Source: JANWHF01 sp036276235
GTDB taxonomy: Bacteria > Planctomycetota > Phycisphaerae > Tepidisphaerales > Tepidisphaeraceae
Length of the DNA: 30,403 nt
Reading direction: 5' to 3'
Assembly: GCA_036276235.1 (NCBI GenBank)
Contig: DATBDZ010000388.1
Span: 1 to 30,403 of the forward strand
In this document: positions 23,898-30,403 of the stretch, piece by piece
Layout: each line of letters starts with the position of its first letter
How positions within the stretch are numbered: position 1 is the stretch's first letter
The notes under the pieces: generated by a model
What the model saw: the letters and a program-made list of their open reading frames with translations, nothing else
What the model was told of the DNA's origin: nothing
Database searches by the model: none
Made by a program: the position numbers and the translations under genes

Positions 23898-24770
23898 TTA
23901 ATGAACTTTCGATTCGGGCTTCTTCTCGTGCAGCGCCTTCCAATCGGGCAGGCACTTTTCAATCTCTGGCAGGGCCGCGCCCAGAAAATCGGTCATCGCA
24001 TTGATGGACTGATCGCGGACAATGTTGTCTGAGTCGATGAGCCGCGGCATCTGGGTCATCAGCTCGACTTTCGCGTAATAGCCGTAGCTTTCAGTGAGAT
24101 CCTGGAGCTTGGCGCGGACGGCGAGTGAATCGCACTTGTATTCGCCGTTCACGTGAAAGAGATATCCGACATTTCGCGAGACGCGCTGGCTTCCAGTTTG
24201 ATCTTCAAAGCTGATGAAGCGGAAACTCAGGTCGCGCGGATGGCCGTCGGGATAGTTTCCGATCGTTTTGCTGTAATCGTCGTACCCTTTCGATTCATAC
24301 CCATCGGCGACATAACAGCGTTCAGGAACGTGCGCGACGGTATCCACCATGCCGGTGTAGTAGGTGACCGCTGCGCGAATGATCGCCTGCGGGTGACGGC
24401 GCTCATGATCGCCCATGAGCTGGGCGTACTCATTGCCGCTGGCCTGGCGAAGCTGCTCGACTTCATCGGCGCTGATCAGCCGCCGATCGGCGTAGTCGCG
24501 GAAGACGTATTCATGGGTCGCCAGCACTTCCTCGGTTGATGGATCAAGCGGCTGATCGTGCGAGATCTGAATCCAGTGATCGCCGAACTGCTCGGGCAAG
24601 CCTTCCTTGAGGCTGTGGACTGCCAACGGCACCGCCAGCTTCTTGAAGTGAAGCTTGAGATATCCGACGGCGCTGTTAAGCGTGATGGCGCTGACGCCCA
24701 GCAGGACAGCGACGACGACAAACGCCGGCTGAGCCAGAAGATTGCGGGCGGCTTGCTTCCAGGGGTTCAC
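23898..24770 (-). CDS. Exosortase-associated EpsI-like (DUF3485) protein
   Basis: 290 residues with one N-terminal membrane helix near 13-37 (QPAFVVVAVLLGVSAITLNS) and a soluble domain outside the membrane. The key motif AHVPERCYVADGYE (H147, E150, C152) resembles the H-x-P-E-x-C-x-x-x-x-G signature of EpsI domains that accompany, or are fused to, exosortases. GTG start, with GGAG five bases upstream; its GTGA overlaps the exosortase stop codon by 4 nt, so translation is probably coupled. EpsI domains are thought to work with the exosortase, but the exact role is unknown. Family call is by motif and context. Confidence 0.85.
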   Translation of the reverse strand: MNPWKQAARNLLAQPAFVVVAVLLGVSAITLNSAVGYLKLHFKKLAVPLAVHSLKEGLPEQFGDHWIQISHDQPLDPSTEEVLATHEYVFRDYADRRLISADEVEQLRQASGNEYAQLMGDHERRHPQAIIRAAVTYYTGMVDTVAHVPERCYVADGYESKGYDDYSKTIGNYPDGHPRDLSFRFISFEDQTGSQRVSRNVGYLFHVNGEYKCDSLAVRAKLQDLTESYGYYAKVELMTQMPRLIDSDNIVRDQSINAMTDFLGAALPEIEKCLPDWKALHEKKPESKVH

Positions 24771-25963
24771 GGGTTCTCCGAATCTGGCTTTCGCCGAGGC
24801 AGGTTCGGGCGCGGCGGAATCTGCATCGATCGTTGCGGACGCGCCCCGGCTATTCCAGCAGGCCGCGGCGGCAAAACCGCCGGCCGGACGGCAGCCGACG
24901 CGGGTTGCGCAGGCGCGAGTGGGGCCGGTGCCGCGGGCGCGGACGCGGTAGCCGCTACGGGGGCCGGCGCCGGCGTGGGTGTCGGCGCCGCGCGGGTCCG
25001 AACCTTCAACGCGGATTTGTCATCCGCCTCCTCGATGAAAATATTCTGCAAAATCCAGCCGACGAGGAGGATCAGCAAGAGCGCGGGAATCAGCATGACC
25101 AGGCCGACAAACTCATGGGCAAAGCTCTGCGACAATTGCGGGCTGACGTATCGATCGAGCAATCCCTGGCCACTTACGCGCATCACGTTACAAAAAATCG
25201 CAATCGGGACCGCCGATGCGACCTGAAGAATCTTCTGCCACATCGGGCGGCTGGAGAGGAACGCGATCATCGCAGCCACCGAGACGAATGTCATGAGCGA
25301 TCGCAGACCCGCGCACGCCTCGGCAACATTGAGCGTGCGCACCACATTCTTAGCGCCGACCATGATGATTTTTGTGCCGGATTGAACGGCATCGACGCCG
25401 CTCAAATGCAATACTTTCACCGCGACGCTGGCGGCAAGGCCTTGAAGCGGGCTGGCGATCCGGCTGTACATTAGTCCCGGCCACGGCAGAGCGCAGAACA
25501 GAAAGACAATCGGGAACCAGGCGATCTTCATCACTTGCCACCCGCATAGCAGAGTGACGATCCCAAAGAGCGCGATCACCATTCCGACGTCTTTGAAGAA
25601 GTCGTTTTTGCCCGGCCAGATTCCATAGGCGAAGAAGACGATGCCAAAGGCGGCAATTGCGAGCCCTTCCCAAGCGATCGTCACACGCGCGGCGCGGAGC
25701 CGCTCGCGATTGATGAACAGATAATAAAGGCCGACCAACGGGATAAACGGCGCATGGCCCCAGTTCGGCTCGCCAGTGAACGGGTTGGTTTTATCCCAAA
25801 GGCGGCGCAAGTTCGGCCAGAAGAGCAAACAGAAGAGGAAGGTGATGCTGCCCACCTGCAGAAGCGTCTGGGCGCGCATTCCAAGGTAGCGCGGCTCATC
25901 ATCTAAAGCCGTCATGCCCGGGCGATCGGTGGGAACTGAGCTATCGGACGCCAATATCGTCAA
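24767..25963 (-). CDS. Exosortase (membrane cysteine transpeptidase)
   Basis: Polytopic inner-membrane enzyme that recognises a C-terminal sorting signal (PEP-CTERM type), cleaves it and attaches or releases the protein. About eight membrane helices fit the family. The catalytic triad is visible: Cys217 in EACAGLRSLMTFVS, Arg262 in FCNVMRVSGQG and His283 in SFAHEFVGLVM. The last 80 or so residues form an Ala/Pro-rich cytosolic or periplasmic tail (APTPTPAPAPVAATASAPAA), unusual in length. The TTG at 25961-25963 is chosen because GGAGG lies five bases upstream. It heads the run exosortase-EpsI-TPR on the minus strand. A subtype cannot be assigned, and no substrate with a PEP-CTERM motif lies in this window. 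Confidence 0.95.
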   Translation of the reverse strand: MTILASDSSVPTDRPGMTALDDEPRYLGMRAQTLLQVGSITFLFCLLFWPNLRRLWDKTNPFTGEPNWGHAPFIPLVGLYYLFINRERLRAARVTIAWEGLAIAAFGIVFFAYGIWPGKNDFFKDVGMVIALFGIVTLLCGWQVMKIAWFPIVFLFCALPWPGLMYSRIASPLQGLAASVAVKVLHLSGVDAVQSGTKIIMVGAKNVVRTLNVAEACAGLRSLMTFVSVAAMIAFLSSRPMWQKILQVASAVPIAIFCNVMRVSGQGLLDRYVSPQLSQSFAHEFVGLVMLIPALLLILLVGWILQNIFIEEADDKSALKVRTRAAPTPTPAPAPVAATASAPAAPAPLAPAQPASAAVRPAVLPPRPAGIAGARPQRSMQIPPRPNLPRRKPDSENP

Positions 25964-26016
25964 ATGATCCTCCCCTCCCGGAGGAAGAATCGATCCAATT
26001 CGGGGCCTACTCCAGA

Positions 26017-26022
26017 ATTATA
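26017..26022 (-). promoter_or_regulatory. Candidate -10 element for the exosortase operon
   Basis: Consensus TATAAT on the minus strand, 54 nt before the exosortase TTG. No good -35 hexamer is visible at the expected distance, so an activator may be needed. Confidence 0.4.
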
Positions 26023-26120
26023 CACGCGTTATCGTTATGAAACGCCAGCGGCGACGGGCCCTCCAGCCACATGCGCCGGCCTGTGTTGTTACGCTCTTTA
26101 CGACTACAGGTTCTGGCGTG

Positions 26121-26130
26121 GTCCGATAAC
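26121..26130 (+). promoter_or_regulatory. GTCCGATAAC motif, exosortase gap
   Basis: One of four intergenic copies of GTCCGATAA (others on the minus strand at 887-895, 19196-19204, 27894-27902). Here it lies 158 nt upstream of the exosortase start, in the opposite orientation. Confidence 0.35.
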
Positions 26131-26140
26131 GGTCAAACGA

Positions 26141-26175
26141 GGCGGGCACCCAACTGATCCAGTCGGGTGCCCGCC
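26141..26175. repeat. GC-rich hairpin after the Wza-like gene
   Basis: Perfect 11-bp arms GGCGGGCACCC / GGGTGCCCGCC with a 13-nt loop. On the minus strand it follows the Wza-like stop codon by about 50 nt and is followed by TCGTTT, so a weak intrinsic terminator is possible. Confidence 0.6.
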
Positions 26176-26224
26176 CCGCTTGCAGCGGGACTGCCTTGAT
26201 TATGCACGATAACACGTCGCCCGG

Positions 26225-27697
26225 CTAGAACCCGACGGAATTTCCGTTATTGTCGTAGGCAAAGTTCTTGTCATACAGGAACCCGAAACCATAGGTCGCC
26301 CGGAACGCGCCGCGGATAGCCGCCAGGAAAGGCGCCACCGCGTTGGTTCCAACCAGGATCTGATCATCCGGACGAAGATAAATGTCCGGTTGCTCCATCG
26401 AGAAGATCTTGTCAAGATCGATCCGCATCACGACTTCGTGATCGGGGCGAAGTCGGCGGATAATCTCCGAGCGCTGCGGAATTGCCAATTCATCAAACAT
26501 CCCGGCGCTCATAATCGCCTGCTTGATCGTCACCTTCTGACCAGTCAGGGTGAAAGCTCCCGGCCGCCCGACGTGGCCGGCGATGTAGTAGACGCCGGTT
26601 TGCGGCGGCTGCACCAGAATCACATCATGCGCGCGAACCGCGATGTTGTAGGTCAGATCGCCATCGTGTAGCGCCTGATACGGAATTCGAATCACGCGCA
26701 CGTTGCCCGAATTGGAAGGCGCGTTGAATTCGAACGGGGCACCTGGCGTCGCTCCGCCCTGATCCGCCGGCCGCGAGGTGGGCTGCAACTGAGCCAGTTG
26801 TACAGCAACGTTGCTGGTTGCTGCTCCCGCCGGCTCTTCGGTAAGCAGATTGAGAGCTCGCTCGGCGGAGGTAGTCTGGATCGGCGCGGGGCCTTGTTGT
26901 GGGGCCTGGGTTTTGGGAATCAGGTCATCGATGCCGGGCGCGGTTGCCGGCGCCGGTGCCGTCGCCGGGCGGCCAATGGCTGGCGGGCGGGGTGTGGTCG
27001 GGCGCGTTTTGGTCTCTTCGTTGCGCCGAATGATATAGATGTAATCGACCAGTTGCGATGTAACATCACCCCCGAGCACTAGAGCATCGATCAGCCGAAA
27101 ATCAGACTCCGGAATGGGATAAATCGCCGAACGGCCGCTGCCGAGAATCTCAAATGAGCGCCCGCGGGCCTCGGTGATGTTAACAGATACCTGTGCGTTG
27201 TTGATCAGCCCCGCCTGGCGGTATCCCTCGGCAATTGATTGCTCAAGCTCAAATTCCGTCAATCCTTCGGCCGGCACCTGTCCCAGATAAGGCAAGCTAA
27301 TCTTGCCCGACTCGCTAACCTTCGTCGTTTTGACCGACATCTGGCCCGGGCCAAACAAGTCGGTGATTTCGACCGATAACAAATCATCGCGGCTGATGCG
27401 GTAATCGGTCGCGCCGGTAACCCGGTCTTCCGGGCGAGGATCGCTTGCCGTCGCGAATTCGATCATGCGCTCATCGACCGTCGGATCGACGACCTTCAGG
27501 ATGGGCATCACAAGCGGATCGCTCCTGATCGATACTTCCTTAGGGTCCATCCACCCCTTGGTCTCGCAGCCTCCCGCCAATCCCACGAGCCACAGCGCGG
27601 CACATGCCTTCAGCAACGCCCGCGCCAGCGCGGGATTGCACGGCTGTTCCGACCCGGTTGACCCATCCGTAGTCTTGTGAACACGCGAGAAAAGCAA
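26225..27697 (-). CDS. Polysaccharide export lipoprotein (Wza-like)
   Basis: Outer-membrane/periplasmic channel protein for exopolysaccharide; 490 residues. A signal peptide ends in LAGGC (Cys44), predicting a lipoprotein with an unusually long N-region of about 27 residues. The poly-export domain begins YRISRDDLLSVEITDLFGPG (about 98-117) and continues ISLPYLGQVPAEGLTEFELE. SLBB-type segments follow: IPYQALHDGDLTYNIAVRAH and YYIAGHVGRPGAFTLTGQ. A Pro/Ala-rich linker lies between. The TTG start at 27695-27697 is supported by AAGGAG six bases upstream; no in-frame ATG lies before the lipobox. It partners with the Wzc-like kinase at the far end of the locus. Confidence 0.93.
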   Translation of the reverse strand: MLFSRVHKTTDGSTGSEQPCNPALARALLKACAALWLVGLAGGCETKGWMDPKEVSIRSDPLVMPILKVVDPTVDERMIEFATASDPRPEDRVTGATDYRISRDDLLSVEITDLFGPGQMSVKTTKVSESGKISLPYLGQVPAEGLTEFELEQSIAEGYRQAGLINNAQVSVNITEARGRSFEILGSGRSAIYPIPESDFRLIDALVLGGDVTSQLVDYIYIIRRNEETKTRPTTPRPPAIGRPATAPAPATAPGIDDLIPKTQAPQQGPAPIQTTSAERALNLLTEEPAGAATSNVAVQLAQLQPTSRPADQGGATPGAPFEFNAPSNSGNVRVIRIPYQALHDGDLTYNIAVRAHDVILVQPPQTGVYYIAGHVGRPGAFTLTGQKVTIKQAIMSAGMFDELAIPQRSEIIRRLRPDHEVVMRIDLDKIFSMEQPDIYLRPDDQILVGTNAVAPFLAAIRGAFRATYGFGFLYDKNFAYDNNGNSVGF

Positions 27698-27914
27698 AGC
27701 CGACTCCTTTCAATCACTCTGGGCACTTTGCCCCAGCCGATTGCCCGATCACTCTAAAATCCTCGAACAATATTGCAAGGCAACGGCAGAGCGCAACTAT
27801 AACTTTGACACCCTGTTGCCGGCATCTGGCAATCTATCGGTGCAAGACCACGAAATGGATTGACCGTTTTTTTCGGACCATGGACGGCGAGAGTTATCGG
27901 ACGTGGGCTTGCCA

Positions 27915-27998
27915 AATGCTGAATGCTGATTGCTGAATGCTGATTGGAAGACGAGGCCGAGCATTTATTCAGCATTCAGCACTCAGCACCCAGCATTT
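27915..27998. repeat. Inverted pair of ATTCAGC heptamer arrays overlapping the ligA 3' end
   Basis: The left array (27915-27947) reads AATGCTG, AATGCTG, ATTGCTG, AATGCTG in 7-bp register. The right array (27964-27998) reads ATTCAGC, ATTCAGC, ACTCAGC, ACCCAGC. It is related to the flgF-flgG element at 821-983. The right array covers the last four ligA codons and the stop. Confidence 0.85.
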
Positions 27999-30037
27999 CC
28001 CCGGATCTTCTCCTCAAACTCTGCTTCGCTCAGCACCCGAACTCCCAGTTCCCTTGCCTTGTCGAGCTTGCTGCCGGCGGATTCGCCGGCTACCAGGAAG
28101 GCGGTCTTCTTGCTGACGCTGCCGGCGGGCTTGCCGCCCAGGTCGGTGATCAGCTTCTCGATCTCATCCCGGCTGAACTTCAAAAGTGTGCCGGTAACCA
28201 CGATCGTCTGCCCGGCAAACAGAAGCTTGGCACCATCAGTCGGCGGCTTTTGCATTTTCGGATCGACGCCTACCTTCTGGAGCTCGCTGATGACATGCTT
28301 GCCCGCCTTGCTGTGGAAAAACTCGTGAACCGAGTGGGCGATGACGTCGCCGATCTCATTTACCGCCGACAATTGTTCTTCGGTCGCTTGGCCAAGCTCA
28401 TCAAGAGAGCCGAAGTTGCTGGCGAGGACGAATGCGACGCGATTGCCAACATGGCGGATGCCGATGCCCGCCAGCAGGCGATCGAGCGTGCACTGGCGGC
28501 TGCCTTCGATCGCATCAATGATGTTCTGCGCGCTCTTGTCTCCCATCCGCTCGAGATTCAGCAAGTCGTCCTTCTTGAGCCGGTACAGATCGGCGAATGT
28601 TTTGACCAGCCCGCTATCGACCAGTTGATCGACGAGCTTTTCGCCGATGTTTTCCAGATCCATCTGCTTGCGGCCGCAAAACCACTTAAGCCGCTCGCGA
28701 AATTGTGCAGGGCAATCCGGGTTTTCGCAGCGGATGTAAGGCGTGTCCTCCAGTTTCGTCCCGCCCGCCGTTTTCACTGATTTCTGTTCTCTCACTGTCT
28801 TTGAGCCGCAGGAGGGACATGTGGTGGGGGCCTGTATCGGCTTGGCGCCCTTGGGCCTTTTTTCCGGCAACGCCTGCCGCACGTACGGAATCACCTCACC
28901 GGCCTTCTCAATGACGATGGTATCGCCGAGATGGAAATCCAATCGTTGAATCTGCTCGATGTTGTGCAAGGTCGCATTTGAAACGGTCGTCCCCGCGAGG
29001 AAGACCGGCTCCATCCGCGCCACCGGCGTGAGCGTGCCTCCCTTTCCGACCTGCCAATCCACCTCGCGCAATATCGTCTGCGCCTGCTCGGCGGCATACT
29101 TGAAGGCGATCACCCACCGCGGCGATTTGCTCGTCGCCCCAAGCTTCTCGCGCTGCGACAGCGAATCGACTTTCACCACCATGCCGTCCGTTTGATAGGA
29201 AAGCTTTCCGCGCACTTCCTTGAACGCTTCGATGGCGGCGATGACCTGATCCACATCCTCCCCCCGCGTAGTCTGCTCGCCGACCGGCAATCGCCATGAT
29301 TTGAGGAGCATCAGCCATTCCCAGTAGCTGTCCGGCGTTTTGCGATCGACTTCGCCAAGTCCGTGCGAGACGAACCGCAATCGCCGCTGCGCGGTGATCT
29401 TGGGATCGAGCTGCTTGAGCGTGCCGGTGGTGAGATTGCGCGGATTCTTGAAGATCTCTTCGCCGGCTTCGGCGCGTTCCTTATTGATGCGTTGAAACTC
29501 GGCGTTACCCATAAAGATTTCGCCGCGCACTTCGAGCACCGCCGGCAGATCATCGCCGGCCAGCTTCAGGGGAATGGAGTTGATCGTGCGCGCTTGCGCG
29601 GTGATGTCATCGCCGACGCGTCCGTCGCCGCGCGTGGCGGCGAGCACCAGCGCCCCCTTCTCATATCGCAGCGAAGAGGCGACGCCGTCCACCTTCGGCT
29701 CCAGCACGTACGCAATCTTTTGTTCTCCCAGCGCCTTGCGAACGCGCTCGCCGAATGCGCGCACTTCCGCCTCGTCGTAGGTGTTATCGATGCTCATCAT
29801 CGGCAGTGCATGCCGCACCTGCTGGAAGCCGTCGATCGGCTCACCCCCGACGCGTTGCGTCGGCGAATCCGCCGTCCGCAGCTCCGGATGTTCCGCCTCC
29901 AGATCGACCAACTCCTTCATCAAACGATCGAATTCCCGATCGCTGATTTCCGGTTTGGCCTGCACGTAGTAGAGATAACTATGCCGCTCAATCTCCTCCC
30001 GGAGCTTAGCGGCCCGATTTGCAGTGGTTTGGCCCAT
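27983..30037 (-). CDS. ligA: NAD-dependent DNA ligase
   Basis: Seals nicks in duplex DNA during replication and repair, using NAD+; 684 residues, full length. Domain Ia carries YYVQAKPEISDREFDRLMKE. The adenylated lysine is Lys115 in EPKVDG. The zinc finger CPSCG ... CENPDCPAQ holds four cysteines. Helix-hairpin-helix repeats follow, and a C-terminal BRCT domain starts near LLFAGQTIVVTGTL. ATG start at 30035-30037 without a strong Shine-Dalgarno. The final residues Asn-Ala-Gly-Cys and the stop codon come from the ATTCAGC heptamer repeat, beyond the normal BRCT end, so the repeat has replaced the original C-terminus. That should be harmless to function. Confidence 0.98.
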   Translation of the reverse strand: MGQTTANRAAKLREEIERHSYLYYVQAKPEISDREFDRLMKELVDLEAEHPELRTADSPTQRVGGEPIDGFQQVRHALPMMSIDNTYDEAEVRAFGERVRKALGEQKIAYVLEPKVDGVASSLRYEKGALVLAATRGDGRVGDDITAQARTINSIPLKLAGDDLPAVLEVRGEIFMGNAEFQRINKERAEAGEEIFKNPRNLTTGTLKQLDPKITAQRRLRFVSHGLGEVDRKTPDSYWEWLMLLKSWRLPVGEQTTRGEDVDQVIAAIEAFKEVRGKLSYQTDGMVVKVDSLSQREKLGATSKSPRWVIAFKYAAEQAQTILREVDWQVGKGGTLTPVARMEPVFLAGTTVSNATLHNIEQIQRLDFHLGDTIVIEKAGEVIPYVRQALPEKRPKGAKPIQAPTTCPSCGSKTVREQKSVKTAGGTKLEDTPYIRCENPDCPAQFRERLKWFCGRKQMDLENIGEKLVDQLVDSGLVKTFADLYRLKKDDLLNLERMGDKSAQNIIDAIEGSRQCTLDRLLAGIGIRHVGNRVAFVLASNFGSLDELGQATEEQLSAVNEIGDVIAHSVHEFFHSKAGKHVISELQKVGVDPKMQKPPTDGAKLLFAGQTIVVTGTLLKFSRDEIEKLITDLGGKPAGSVSKKTAFLVAGESAGSKLDKARELGVRVLSEAEFEEKIRGNAGC

Positions 30038-30052
30038 GATGAACCCCGTGAG

Positions 30053-30058
30053 AGTATA
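30053..30058 (-). promoter_or_regulatory. Weak candidate -10 for ligA
   Basis: TATACT on the minus strand, 15 nt before the ATG, would give a leader of only about 8 nt. No convincing -35 is present. Confidence 0.25.
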
Positions 30059-30151
30059 GTTTCCCGCGAACGAGTTGCTATCGCAACGGCTATCTCAAGA
30101 GAGCGCCTGCCCGAATATTCATCCGTCGCAAGTAAGGGAAGAAGAATTCAC

Positions 30152-30175
30152 CACGGAGGCACGGAGACACGGAGG
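30152..30175. repeat. Three tandem 8-bp units (CACGGAGR)
   Basis: CACGGAGG, CACGGAGA and CACGGAGG follow each other exactly. This is a common intergenic repeat type in many genomes, and its translation gives spurious HGGTETRR peptides. Confidence 0.75.
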
Positions 30176-30308
30176 CGCGCTCAAAGTTCGGGCGATTTTG
30201 CGCCAGCCGAGCCTTAAAGAGTAAAGTACTGAAACCTTCCCTTAATCGCGCATGGTTCGCAGTACCGTGCTCGAACGTCGGTAGGGGGTAAGTTTGAATT
30301 CATGTATC

Positions 30309-30394
30309 GGTGCCACAGGTCGCGGTACTCCGAGACCTGTGTCTTCCGACGCGCCAGAAGGCACAGGTCTGCGAGTACGCCGACCTGTGGCACC
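30309..30394. repeat. Inverted repeat, 33-bp arms, at the right end
   Basis: Arms at 30309-30341 and 30362-30394 pair at about 29 of 33 positions; they begin GGTGCCACAGGTCG and contain GGTACTC. The loop is 20 nt. Confidence 0.8.
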
Positions 30395-30403
30395 CAAACT
30401 GAC

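Larger units (their letters stand above)
30038..30403. other. 366-bp right-end region with repeats, no gene seen
   Basis: It contains the ligA upstream region, a short CACGGAG array and an inverted repeat. No coding sequence is convincing; frames here translate the repeats. Confidence 0.6.

Noticed and set aside
22227..24032. 601-residue plus-strand open frame opposite the TPR gene
   Set aside because: It is antisense to a clear TPR protein, has no recognisable domain and reads as His/Arg/Gln/Leu-rich shadow sequence typical of GC-rich antisense frames.
27805..27830. TTGACA followed by CAATCT as a plus-strand promoter
   Set aside because: Spacing is 19 bp, the -10 match is poor, and there is no plus-strand gene downstream.
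30150..30217. Small gene ending in an HHGGTETRRRAQ peptide
   Set aside because: This is a translation of the CACGGAG repeat, a well-known type of spurious protein.

Overview
The window looks like part of a chromosome from a flagellated, Gram-negative-type bacterium of the Planctomycetota, probably the class Phycisphaerae. This is inference. It rests on the GC-rich sequence, flagellar rod genes beside an exosortase/exopolysaccharide locus, the style of the ClpS and FlgF/FlgG proteins, a small-ORF/nucleotidyltransferase pair of a type I remember from planctomycetes, and intergenic regions full of short repeats. Most genes are on the minus strand. I found no rRNA, tRNA, CRISPR array, transposase or phage gene.

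Layout. Positions 1-2085 hold the flagellar rod genes flgG (running to the left edge) and flgF, with a doubtful small ORF upstream. Positions 2686-7041 hold a YVTN-propeller/alkaline-phosphatase-fold lipoprotein and an orphan GspE/PilB-type ATPase. Positions 7387-9383 hold two poorly characterised proteins, one DUF5995-like and one a coiled-coil protein with two membrane segments. Positions 9558-10344 hold an overlapping small-ORF/nucleotidyltransferase pair that looks like a toxin-antitoxin module. Positions 10637-12815 hold an SDR oxidoreductase and anmK (peptidoglycan amino-sugar recycling). Positions 13029-13991 hold clpS and aat, two N-degron pathway genes in convergent orientation. Positions 14203-16389 hold a DUF4139 protein. 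Positions 16877-27697 are the centrepiece: tyrosine autokinase (Wzc-like), a 1530-residue TPR protein, an EpsI-like protein, an exosortase and a Wza-like export lipoprotein. ligA closes the window.

How the genes work together. The exosortase-EpsI-TPR group is tightly packed (4-nt overlap, then 18-nt gap), and a chain-length-control kinase and an outer-membrane export lipoprotein flank it. This is the usual logic of coupling exopolysaccharide export to C-terminal protein sorting. No PEP-CTERM-type substrate is visible here, so the substrates must lie elsewhere. clpS and aat form a delivery pair: Aat adds Leu/Phe to N-termini and ClpS hands such proteins to ClpAP. The ClpS here appears to have Asn at the usual N-degron-binding His.

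The most unusual layer is intergenic. Many gaps carry inverted repeats with 17-43 bp arms, or tandem arrays of 7- or 8-bp units. Four palindrome families share a GTACTC core. A 9-mer, GTCCGATAA, occurs in four gaps: before the exosortase, the Wza-like gene, the kinase and flgG. A 21-bp tandem palindrome array lies between the small ORF and flgF.
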